From: Acidobacteriota bacterium | GTDB lineage: Bacteria > Acidobacteriota > Terriglobia > Acidoferrales > UBA7541 | Reading direction: 5' to 3' | NCBI GenBank assembly: GCA_019239815.1 | Contig: JAFAZL010000380.1 | Span: 1-5,162 of the forward strand | Length of the DNA stretch: 5,162 nucleotides | Translations under genes and position numbers: made by a program | Part shown: in pieces, positions 1 to 5,162 of the stretch | Numbering within the stretch: position 1 is the first letter of the stretch | Layout of the letters: each line of letters starts with the position of its first letter | Notes under the pieces: generated by a model | The model's input: only the letters and a program-made list of their open reading frames with translations | Databases searched by the model: none | Told to the model about the DNA's origin: nothing

Positions 1-1
1 T

Positions 2-109
2 GACTACGGTGACTTCTGGCCCGGCGTGAAGCGTGCGGTCGACGAATTGATTGCCCCGCACCGCCTTATGAAATTTGAAAACGAAGGAATCGTCTTATAC
101 GTCCGTTAG
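2..109 (+). CDS. C-terminal fragment, probable TylF/macrocin-O-methyltransferase-like SAM-dependent methyltransferase
   Basis: Only the last 35 codons are inside the window, ending at the TAG at 107-109; the frame is open to the left edge. The fragment begins DYGDFWPGVKRAVDEL and ends GIVLYVR. A 'DDYG..WPG.(K/R)RAVDE(F/L)' segment near the C-terminus is, from memory of the families, typical of TylF/macrocin-O-methyltransferase-like and related class I SAM-dependent methyltransferases found in sugar, polysaccharide and secondary-metabolite pathways. The SAM-binding and catalytic regions lie outside the window, so substrate and pathway cannot be inferred. The gene runs convergently toward the next gene, with 27 bases between the two stop codons and no clear intrinsic terminator there. 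That this is a real gene end is fairly sure; the family assignment is moderate. Confidence 0.55.
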   Translation, partial: DYGDFWPGVKRAVDELIAPHRLMKFENEGIVLYVR

Positions 110-136
110 CGCGCTGAAGAAGCTACGCCGCGAGCG

Positions 137-1063
137 TCAGGGCTGAGGCGGCGCAGACGGTGCCAGCAATCGAATCGAAACCACAAAATTCCCCCGCTGC
201 TTCCCCACTAACTGAAACTGCGCAGAATTGTTTTCCCCACCGCTGCTCGACACGCGCGCCGGATTTCCGCCCGCCAGGTCAGCGATGTCCGGTGCAAGAT
301 TCCGCGCCTCGAGCGCGATTTTGCTCGGCGTGCCACGCACATGGACGGTGAGCGTGCGATGGTCGCCCGGCGAGAGCGGCGACGAATTTGCTTCCAGCGA
401 GAGCTCGACGAAACGAATCGTAAACGGCTCCGACACTCGCTTCTGGCAGCTCACCACAATGTCCGCGCTGCCAGCTGGCAGATCACTTGGCGGTAGAACG
501 ACAAGCGACATCGGCGACGATGCCAAAACCAGCCCGGGTACTCCGCCGATCGTGACATTGTTCGCGTCGGCGTCCGCGCAAAACGCGCGCCCGCTCAATT
601 CGAAGCGATCCGTGAGCGACGCCACGCGCGGCGCGGCCGTAACTTGCAGCGTGTCCGACGACGCTTCCGTTGGACTCAATATTGTCAGGAATACCCGTCC
701 CGGGTGGCCATCGATGGCCGCAGATATCTTTCCCGCATCGAGTGGCGCCACAAAAAGCGCCCGCCCCGTTGTGTCGGTTGTGACTCGATCACCATTCGAA
801 AAATCGACCCGCACCCCTGGCGTCAGGCGCCCGTTCACATCGAGAACGGCTAGGGTCGCATGCTCACCTGAGACGACTTTTCGAGGCAGCAAAAGGATGC
901 GGGCGCCCGATGCCGGCGGCACGGACTCACGCGCCTGCCCATACGCGGGCAAAGATATCAGCCCGAACGAGGCAGAAGCACTACTCGCCAAGACGAAGGC
1001 GAGCGCGCACAGGCGCCGGATGCCTCGCTGCGCTCGAGCGTTCTGGATTTGCTTTCTGCTCAA
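137..1063 (-). CDS. Exported hypothetical protein with Ig-like/IPT-like beta-sandwich modules
   Basis: I do not recognise a named family. From the TTG start at 1063 the product is 308 residues. It has a basic n-region (SRKQIQNARAQRGIRR), a hydrophobic h-region at about 18-38 and a plausible signal peptidase I site after AYGQA (residue 44), so export to the periplasm or surface is likely. The mature part looks all-beta. Residues 53-130 resemble a bacterial Ig-like/Big or carboxypeptidase-regulatory module (SGEHATLAVLDVNGRLTPGV, then DTTGRALF). Residues 139-220 resemble an IPT/TIG fold (FELSGRAFC, VTIGGVPG, LPAGSADIVVSC) and carry the only mature cysteines, C162 and C206, a possible disulfide. 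Residues 220-301 form another beta-rich stretch, and the tail ends in Pro. No catalytic motif is visible; adhesion or scaffolding is only a guess. The frame stays open upstream, with an ATG at 1132 and a GTG at 1168. I prefer TTG 1063 because it gives a normal signal-peptide length and has AGGGG just upstream; the start is uncertain. The + strand frame over this gene is Ser/Arg-rich and looks like a shadow. Confidence 0.72.
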   Translation of the reverse strand: MSRKQIQNARAQRGIRRLCALAFVLASSASASFGLISLPAYGQARESVPPASGARILLLPRKVVSGEHATLAVLDVNGRLTPGVRVDFSNGDRVTTDTTGRALFVAPLDAGKISAAIDGHPGRVFLTILSPTEASSDTLQVTAAPRVASLTDRFELSGRAFCADADANNVTIGGVPGLVLASSPMSLVVLPPSDLPAGSADIVVSCQKRVSEPFTIRFVELSLEANSSPLSPGDHRTLTVHVRGTPSKIALEARNLAPDIADLAGGNPARVSSSGGENNSAQFQLVGKQRGNFVVSIRLLAPSAPPQP

Positions 1064-1170
1064 TGCTCCCCTGCAGCTTCCTTCGCGATTGTAACGGAAA
1101 CTGGGCCCCCGCCGATATGCTGAGTCAAACATCTTGATACCGACGCGCCCGACCAAATATGGCCACACAT
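1060..1170 (-). other. Possible 36-codon leader ORF overlapping the downstream start (TTGA)
   Basis: On the minus strand an ATG at 1170-1168, preceded by AGGA four bases upstream, opens a 36-codon frame (starts MCGHIWSGASVS, ends EAAGEH) that stops at TGA 1062-1060. The stop overlaps the preferred TTG start of the exported-protein gene as TTGA, a geometry like the ATGA junctions of translationally coupled genes. No domain or homologue is recognised. A frame of this length arises easily by chance in GC-rich DNA, so this is a candidate only. Its possible role would be coupling or start selection rather than a functional peptide. Confidence 0.2.
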
Positions 1171-1273
1171 ATTTTCCTAAAATGGAACTCCGCAGCCGAC
1201 AAACATCACAATTTCATTGACTTACGGTTCTCAAGATTCGAATGGCTTGGTTTCAATTCGGTTGCGGCGGGAT

Positions 1274-1303
1274 AAAAAGCGCCCGGCAATTCGCCGGGCG
1301 CTT
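1274..1303 (-). terminator. GC-rich 11-bp hairpin followed by a U tract on the minus strand
   Basis: AAGCGCCCGGC (1277-1287) and GCCGGGCGCTT (1293-1303) pair perfectly over 11 bp around a 5-base loop. Read on the minus strand the GC stem is followed by TTTTT (complement of 1278-1274), the classic form of an intrinsic terminator. On the plus strand the stem is followed by AATCAGATGG, a poor terminator tail. No leftward gene lies to its right that would need ending; instead a leftward promoter sits only a few bases before the stem. It may therefore act as an attenuator or a 5'-end structure in the leader of the exported-protein gene. The structure is certain; its function is inferred. Confidence 0.65.
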
Positions 1304-1310
1304 AATCAGA

Positions 1311-1319
1311 TGGTATAAT
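1311..1319 (+). promoter_or_regulatory. Extended -10 promoter element, rightward
   Basis: TGGTATAAT matches the extended -10 consensus TGnTATAAT exactly. No TTGACA-like -35 is found at 16-18 bases upstream, where the GC hairpin lies, but extended -10 promoters can work without one. Transcription would start near 1326 and run toward the PP2C-FHA pair with a leader of about 300 nt. Its -10 overlaps the -10 of the leftward promoter almost base for base, so RNA polymerase could occupy only one of them at a time. Confidence 0.45.
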
Positions 1320-1343
1320 AACTCGAAAGCCACCTTTTGTCAA
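1315..1343 (-). promoter_or_regulatory. Near-consensus leftward sigma70 promoter
   Basis: On the minus strand TTGACA (complement of 1343-1338) is followed by exactly 17 bases and then TATTAT (complement of 1320-1315): a perfect -35 and a 5/6 -10 at optimal spacing. The expected transcription start is near 1308. The obvious target is the exported-protein gene, giving a leader of about 245 nt to the TTG at 1063. The 11-bp hairpin would begin about 5 nt into this RNA. Confidence 0.65.
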
Positions 1344-1611
1344 GAGGCAAAAAGGGTTTATCCATCGCTCAGGAAAGCCAGATCTCATTCCCGATTCGGA
1401 ACTGGCACGAGGCAATCGAAATTCAAGGCCGTTTTCAGCCTGTCGGAACGGCACAACCATCGTCTTCTGCGACCTATAAAATTGTAGCTAAAGGGTGAGT
1501 AATCAGTTCGATTCAGCTTCTACCGCACCGCTGCCGGGTCTGCTACGGTAAGGGTTAGGAACAGGTTGCCGGGCACGGGTGTGGGCGATCGTGGGCGCCA
1601 ACAAGGAAGCC

Positions 1612-1617
1612 AAGGAG
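1612..1617 (+). promoter_or_regulatory. Shine-Dalgarno site deciding the PP2C start
   Basis: AAGGAG lies 5 bases before the GTG at 1623. The same frame is open further left to a TTG at 1566, also with an AGGA-like site, but the extra 19 residues are low-complexity and precede the usual PP2C N-terminus. The GTG is therefore preferred. Confidence 0.7.
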
Positions 1618-1622
1618 CCTCA

Positions 1623-2462
1623 GTGCAAATTGTAAGCGGCGGCGTGACAAACGTGGGACGCGTCCGCACGAACAATGAGGATAGTTTCCGCATCGTCGAG
1701 CCGATGAATCTCTACATACTTTCCGACGGCATGGGCGGCGAAGCGCACGGCGAAATCGCCAGTGCAATGGCCGTCGACGTCGTCGCAAAGCATTGCGCTG
1801 AGACCGAAGTCGACCCTGCGATGACCATTTTTGCCGATATGCCCAGCGCCTGGAGCGAAAAGACACGTCGTCTGTCCAGCGCCGTTCACCTGGCCAACAA
1901 GAGCATCTTCGATTCGGCCCAGAAGCATCCGGAGCAGCGCGGAATGGGCGCGACGATCACCGCAGCATGGATCGACGGAACGCGGCTGAGCATCGCCCAT
2001 GTGGGCGACAGTCGCGCGTACCTGCTGCGCAGCGGCGGCTTGCAGCAGCTCACCAGCGATCACTCTTTGGTTGCCGAGCAAGTGCGCCGCGGAATTTTGA
2101 CTCCGGCGGAAGCTGAACGCAGCGACATGCAAAGCGTGCTCTTGCGCGCACTTGGCGCTCATCAGGAAATCGAAGTCGATTCCGAAGAGCACACATTGTT
2201 CGGCGGCGACGTGCTTTTGCTTTGCTCCGACGGATTGACTCGCATGATCACCGAACCCGAGATCGCCGGTACGTTGCAAGCAGAGCTCGACCCGACCAAA
2301 GCCTCGGGACGCCTCGTAGAGTTGGCGAACGAGCAGGGCGGTGCCGACAACATCACAGCTATCGTCGTTCGGGTTGGCAATGAACCGAAAAGTTGGTTTT
2401 CCTGGCTGCGGGGCGGGCAGAAGAAGGCCACCGCAAAGATTGGCACGGCAGGAGGGAAGTAA
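1623..2462 (+). CDS. PP2C-family (Stp/PrpC-type) protein serine/threonine phosphatase
   Basis: A 279-residue cytoplasmic metal-dependent phosphatase that removes phosphate from Ser/Thr residues, usually opposing Hanks-type kinases. All hallmark PP2C motifs are present in order: R15-TNNED with metal-ligand D20, SDGMGG at 34-39 (D35), GMGATIT at 107-113, HVGDSRAYL at 126-134, SDHSLV at 145-150, CSDGL at 201-205 (D203) and GGADNIT at 239-245 (D242). No catalytic residue looks lost, so the enzyme should be active. There is no signal peptide and no sensor domain: it is a bare catalytic domain of usual bacterial length plus a basic, Trp-containing tail (WFSWLRGGQKKATAK, about 258-272). Its TAA directly abuts the ATG of the FHA gene, so the two are almost certainly one operon with coupled translation. 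The GTG start is chosen for its Shine-Dalgarno site; a TTG at 1566 in the same frame is the alternative. The cognate kinase is not in the window. Confidence 0.95.
   Translation: MQIVSGGVTNVGRVRTNNEDSFRIVEPMNLYILSDGMGGEAHGEIASAMAVDVVAKHCAETEVDPAMTIFADMPSAWSEKTRRLSSAVHLANKSIFDSAQKHPEQRGMGATITAAWIDGTRLSIAHVGDSRAYLLRSGGLQQLTSDHSLVAEQVRRGILTPAEAERSDMQSVLLRALGAHQEIEVDSEEHTLFGGDVLLLCSDGLTRMITEPEIAGTLQAELDPTKASGRLVELANEQGGADNITAIVVRVGNEPKSWFSWLRGGQKKATAKIGTAGGK
2450..2455 (+). promoter_or_regulatory. Shine-Dalgarno site of the FHA gene inside the PP2C 3' end
   Basis: AGGAGG lies within the last codons of the PP2C gene, 7 bases before the ATG at 2463. Together with the stop-start abutment (TAAATG) this suggests efficient re-initiation by ribosomes finishing the phosphatase. 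Confidence 0.75.
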
Positions 2463-3191
2463 ATGGCGAAGCTAAGCCTCATGTTCGAAAACAGGCTCGT
2501 GAAAGAAGTTCCCGTCGGAGGACGCCCGGTTGGCATCGGTCGTTCGCCCGACAATGACCTTCCGGTGGACAACCTCGCCGTGTCGAACTATCACGCGCGC
2601 GTTTATTTCGAGGCCGGCCGCCTCGTTGTGGAAGATCTCGCCAGCCTCAACGGCACTTTTGTCAACGACCTTCGCGTGGAGCGCGCCACGCTCCACGACG
2701 GGGATTCGATCTGGATTGGCAAGCACCATATCAAGGTGGACGCTTCGGGCGACACCACTTCGTTCGGCGACACCGGCAAAAAAGGTCCGACCACGCCGCG
2801 CATCAACGAAACAATGGTGCTCGACACGAAAGCCCGCCGCGAAATGTTGCAACAGGCCGCCGCCATGGGCGAACGCACACAGTTCGCCGCCGGTCGTATC
2901 AAGGTGCCGACGCTCGTCATCTTGAGCGGCAATACGGATCAGAAAGAATACGTTCTCACCAACAAGCTCACCGTCATCGGCAAATCGAAAATGGCCACCG
3001 TGCGCCTCAAGGGCTGGTTCAAACCTCAACTCGCCGCGCAGATCAACCAGCGCGATGACGGCTACTATGTCGGTCCCGGCGACAAAGTCCCGAAGGTGAA
3101 CGGCTCTGACATCACGGGACCAAAAAAATTGAACGACGGCGATGTCATCGAAGTCAGCGGCCTCCGGATCAACTTCATTTTCCGCGAATAG
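2463..3191 (+). CDS. FHA-domain protein with a second, degenerate FHA-like domain
   Basis: A 242-residue soluble protein, likely a phosphothreonine-peptide-binding adaptor in Ser/Thr kinase signalling. The N-terminal FHA domain (about 1-93) keeps the canonical core: G26-R27-S28, S41-x-x-H44, and N63-G64 within LASLNGTFVND, followed by LHDGDSIWIG. A linker (about 94-148) is rich in Thr and Ser and contains ETMVLDT (116-122) and ERTQF (137-141), candidate phosphorylation sites. Residues 150-240 repeat the FHA architecture: VLTNKLTVIGKSKMATVRLKG in place of the GRS strand, then AAQI, VNG at 212-214, LNDGDVIEVSGLRINFIF at the end. This copy has Lys for the conserved Arg and lacks the SxxH motif, so it probably does not bind phosphopeptide in the usual way. 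There is no signal peptide or membrane segment. Start ATG 2463 is supported by AGGAGG and by abutting the PP2C stop. Kinase and downstream partner are unknown from this window. Confidence 0.92.
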   Translation: MAKLSLMFENRLVKEVPVGGRPVGIGRSPDNDLPVDNLAVSNYHARVYFEAGRLVVEDLASLNGTFVNDLRVERATLHDGDSIWIGKHHIKVDASGDTTSFGDTGKKGPTTPRINETMVLDTKARREMLQQAAAMGERTQFAAGRIKVPTLVILSGNTDQKEYVLTNKLTVIGKSKMATVRLKGWFKPQLAAQINQRDDGYYVGPGDKVPKVNGSDITGPKKLNDGDVIEVSGLRINFIFRE

Positions 3192-3482
3192 CGCGAGCGA
3201 CTAATCGCCGATCGTTCCGACAACAGGAATTAGCCAAGGACCCGCCTCGTGCGATCTGCGCACATCTGTCCGCTTATCGGCGATCTACAATCGCTTCTTC
3301 TCCGTCGCAGTAAGCCAATCTTTCGACATCCAATTCCCGGCCAATCTGTCGGCGCGGCCAAAATATGTAACAAGTGTTGAAATGTGGGCATCTAATTTTT
3401 GAACTACTCGCAGCCTTCGCGGCTTTCAATTGCCACAAGCCGCTGAAAAATATAGAGTTGCTGCCAGAAAAGCAGCCGCGTA

Positions 3483-3510
3483 TCGAATGGCGTTGCGATT
3501 GCCATTTCGA
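3483..3510. repeat. Inverted repeat, imperfect hairpin
   Basis: TCGAATGGC (3483-3491) and GCCATTTCGA (3501-3510) pair over 9 bp with one bulged base around a 9-base spacer. No U tract follows on either strand, so it is not an intrinsic terminator. It could be an operator or an RNA structure, or chance. Confidence 0.4.
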
Positions 3511-3604
3511 AAGAGTGTGAATGCATTTGGTGGGGATTCGACTCCTCTAAATCCGAAACTGGCGTAATCGCGGCACCTCGGCACCGGAAGCGTACCCAAA
3601 ATTT

Positions 3605-3629
3605 TGCTCCGGCGAATCTAATAGGAGCA
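3605..3629. repeat. Short inverted repeat upstream of the RND gene, possible operator
   Basis: TGCTCC (3605-3610) and GGAGCA (3624-3629) form a perfect 6-bp inverted repeat with a 13-base spacer about 110 bases before the RND start. The spacing would fit a dimeric regulator, but a 6-bp match is weak evidence and no regulator gene is adjacent. Confidence 0.2.
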
Positions 3630-3738
3630 CCGGTCATCCTGACGGAAACAGTCGAATCACACAGGCAAAACGATTAGGCCGACGGCATGCGCCTGAAGCG
3701 CGCCTCGACGGGACCCCAGACGGGAATAACGAAGCGAA

Positions 3739-5162
3739 ATGTGGATAGTCCGATTAGCTCTCGCTAGACCTTACACCTTCATCGTGATGGCGCTGGTCAT
3801 TGTACTGCTCGCCGCGGTCGTCATTCCGCGCACGCCGACCGACATCTTCCCGAACATCGATATCCCGGTCATCAGCTTGGTTTGGAACTATCAGGGCCTC
3901 GAGCCTCAGGAAATGGAAGAGCGCATCACTTCCAACTCCGAGCGCTTCGTCACTACGCTGGTCAACGACGTCGAACACATCGAGTCGCAATCGCTCAACG
4001 GCATCGCTGTCGTCAAGATTTTCTTCCAGCCGGGTGCCAACATTCAGACCGCGCTCGCTCAAACGACGGCGATCATGCAAACGATTTTGCGCACGCTGCC
4101 GCCGGGCTCGACCCCGCCTCTCGTTGCGATTTATTCCGCATCGACGGTTCCAGTCATCCAGATCGGCCTCACCAGCGAATCCCTCAGCGAGCAAGCGCTC
4201 TTCGACTTCGGAAACAACTTTATCCGCACGCAGCTCGCCACCGTCCGCGGCGTCGCGCTTCCCTTCCCTTACGGCGGGAAGCAACGGCAGATTCAAGTCG
4301 ATCTCGACCCGCAGGCGTTGCAAGCCAAAGGCTTGTCTCCGGTCGATATCGTCAACGCTGTAAACGCGCAGAACCTGATTCTGCCGACCGGCACCGCGAA
4401 GCTCGGCACCCTTGAATACACCGTCGAAATGAACGGCAGCCCGCAAACCATAGCCGAGTTGAACGATCTTCCGGTCAAAACCGTCAACGGCGCCACCATC
4501 TACATGCGCGACGTCGCGCACATCCGCGACGGCTTCTTGCCTCAAACAAACATCGTGCGCGCCAATGGACAGCGCGGCGTGCTCATGTCGGCGTATAAGA
4601 CCGGCAGCGCCTCCACGCTCGATATGGTCAACGACCTCAAGGCGACGCTGAACAGCTACAAATCAGCGCTCCCCGAAGGCCTCAAGCTCACGATGTTCTT
4701 CGACCAATCGCTCTACGTGCGCGCATCGATCGAAGGCGTCTTGCGTGAAGCGCTCATCGCCGCGTGCCTCACCGCCATCATGATTTTGCTCTTCCTCGGC
4801 AACTGGAAGAGCACGCTGATCATCGTCGTTTCGATTCCGCTCTCCATCCTCGTTAGCGTTCTTCTGCTCAGCGCGCTCCATGAAACGATCAATATCATGA
4901 CGCTCGGCGGCCTCGCGCTCGCCGTCGGCATCCTCGTCGACGACGCAACGGTCGAAATCGAAAATATCAACCGCAACCTCGCCATGGGCAAGGAAACTGT
5001 TCAGGCGATTCTCGACGGCGCCGCGCAGATCGTGACGCCGGCGTTTGTCTCGCTGCTGTGCATCTGCATCGTGTTCGTGCCGATGTTCTTCCTGAGCGGC
5101 GTCGCACGCTTCCTGTTCGTGCCCCTCGCCGAAGCGGTCGTCTTCGCGATGGTCGCGTCGTA
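3739..5162 (+). CDS. RND-superfamily efflux permease, N-terminal 474 codons (truncated by window edge)
   Basis: An inner-membrane proton-driven pump subunit that normally works as a trimer with a periplasmic adaptor and an outer-membrane channel. After MWIVRLALARPYTF comes TM1 (about 12-32), then the family signature TPTDIFPNIDIPVI (32-45) leading into the periplasmic porter domain. TM2 to TM4 cover about 335-410: LREALIAACLTAIMILLFLG, then NWKSTLIIVVSIPLSILVSV, then GGLALAVGILVDDATVEIEN. D401-D402 match the paired Asp of the AcrB proton relay (D407/D408), so this is closer to HAE1/drug-type permeases than to CzcA/CusA metal pumps, which usually have an Asp-Gly pair. The protein continues through TM5 and is open at the right edge; full members are about 1030-1080 residues, so less than half is seen. 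ATG 3739 is chosen for the typical N-terminus, though its Shine-Dalgarno site is weak (GAAG). Substrate cannot be told. The 263-codon minus frame inside it is a shadow. Confidence 0.95.
   Translation, partial: MWIVRLALARPYTFIVMALVIVLLAAVVIPRTPTDIFPNIDIPVISLVWNYQGLEPQEMEERITSNSERFVTTLVNDVEHIESQSLNGIAVVKIFFQPGANIQTALAQTTAIMQTILRTLPPGSTPPLVAIYSASTVPVIQIGLTSESLSEQALFDFGNNFIRTQLATVRGVALPFPYGGKQRQIQVDLDPQALQAKGLSPVDIVNAVNAQNLILPTGTAKLGTLEYTVEMNGSPQTIAELNDLPVKTVNGATIYMRDVAHIRDGFLPQTNIVRANGQRGVLMSAYKTGSASTLDMVNDLKATLNSYKSALPEGLKLTMFFDQSLYVRASIEGVLREALIAACLTAIMILLFLGNWKSTLIIVVSIPLSILVSVLLLSALHETINIMTLGGLALAVGILVDDATVEIENINRNLAMGKETVQAILDGAAQIVTPAFVSLLCICIVFVPMFFLSGVARFLFVPLAEAVVFAMVAS

Larger units (their letters stand above)
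1171..1622. other. Intergenic regulatory region between divergent transcription units
   Basis: About 450 bases lie between the leftward exported-protein gene and the rightward PP2C gene. The region holds the hairpin at 1277-1303, overlapping divergent promoter elements at 1311-1343, and the PP2C ribosome binding site at 1612-1617. Between 1344 and 1600 I see only a weak 6-bp inverted repeat (GCCGTT 1428-1433 with AACGGC 1447-1452) and a TATAAA at 1475-1480 without a good -35. An 81-codon rightward frame at 1242-1487 runs straight through the hairpin and promoter elements, has no recognisable family features, and is not taken as a gene. Confidence 0.7.
3192..3738. other. 547-bp intergenic region with no convincing gene
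   Basis: The stretch is less GC-rich than its neighbours in the middle part (about 3360-3540). A 77-codon minus-strand frame at 3404-3637 has no ribosome binding site and no recognisable features. There is no clear intrinsic terminator after the FHA gene: GTGCG/CGCAC (3249-3263) forms a small hairpin without a U tract. ATCGCCGAT (3204-3212) and ATCGGCGAT (3276-3284) are complementary but far apart. I found no strong promoter for the RND gene, although its length suggests control signals, and two inverted repeats are listed separately. Confidence 0.6.

Noticed and set aside
228..1094. Plus-strand 288-codon frame
   Set aside because: It lies opposite the exported-protein gene, is rich in Ser/Arg/Thr without recognisable domains, and has no signal comparable to the minus-strand signal peptide and beta modules. 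It is a shadow frame in GC-rich DNA.
1277..1303. Hairpin as a rightward terminator
   Set aside because: On the plus strand the stem is followed by AATCAGATGG with no U tract, and no rightward gene ends before it; only the minus-strand reading looks like a terminator.
1242..1487. Plus-strand 81-codon frame in the intergenic region
   Set aside because: It reads through the perfect hairpin and both promoter elements, lacks a good ribosome binding site and resembles no known protein.
1620..2279. Minus-strand 219-codon frame opposite the PP2C gene
   Set aside because: The plus strand carries every PP2C motif in order; the minus frame has no coherent domain.
3249..3263. Hairpin after the FHA gene as its terminator
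   Set aside because: The stem is only 5 bp and no T run follows.
3523..3560. tRNA- or tmRNA-like 3' end (TTTGGTGGGGATTCGACTCC resembles a T-arm plus CCA read from either strand)
   Set aside because: The T-stem does not pair properly and no matching acceptor, D-arm or anticodon arm could be found nearby on either strand, so neither a tRNA gene nor a clear attachment-site remnant is supported.
3404..3637. Minus-strand 77-codon frame between the FHA and RND genes
   Set aside because: There is no ribosome binding site at its ATG, no recognisable features, and the base composition is unlike neighbouring genes.
3754..4545. Minus-strand 263-codon frame
   Set aside because: It is opposite the unmistakable RND permease and its product is a low-complexity Arg/Asp/Glu-rich sequence, as expected for an antisense shadow.

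Overview
This window looks like ordinary chromosome from a GC-rich, free-living bacterium. The mix of genes would suit an Acidobacteriota-type genome (class Terriglobia or similar): a PP2C phosphatase coupled to an FHA protein, an exported Ig/IPT-like protein, and an RND pump permease with a TPTDIFPNIDIP N-terminus. That placement is inference from gene style only; no rRNA or other phylogenetic marker is present.

Layout. (a) Positions 2-109 (+) hold the last 35 codons of a protein that resembles the C-terminus of a TylF/macrocin-O-methyltransferase-like SAM-dependent methyltransferase. (b) Convergent with it after a 27-base gap, 137-1063 (-) encodes an exported protein with a signal peptide and about three beta-sandwich (Ig/IPT-like) modules. 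(c) A regulatory region of about 450 bp (1171-1622) separates this gene from the rightward genes. It holds a near-consensus leftward sigma70 promoter (TTGACA-17-TATTAT), an extended -10 pointing rightward that overlaps it, and an 11-bp GC-rich hairpin that on the minus strand is followed by a U tract. (d) 1623-2462 (+) is a complete PP2C-type protein Ser/Thr phosphatase. It abuts, stop codon against start codon, 2463-3191 (+), which encodes a protein with one canonical FHA domain and a second, degenerate FHA-like domain. (e) 3192-3738 is 547 bp without a convincing gene. (f) 3739 to the right edge (+) is the N-terminal 474 codons of an RND-superfamily efflux permease with the paired Asp residues of the proton relay.

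How the genes fit together. The PP2C-FHA pair is a two-gene, translationally coupled phospho-signalling unit: one product removes phosphate from Ser/Thr, the other binds phosphothreonine peptides. The partner Ser/Thr kinase is not in the window. The RND gene has its own long upstream region and is probably a separate transcription unit, with adaptor and outer-membrane partners expected beyond the right edge. The left-hand exported protein has no evident functional link to the signalling pair, except that its promoter appears to share a -10 region with the promoter for the pair.

I found no mobile element, CRISPR array, tRNA or rRNA, and nothing I would call a new biological system. The most interesting part is the overlapping divergent promoter and hairpin at 1274-1343.
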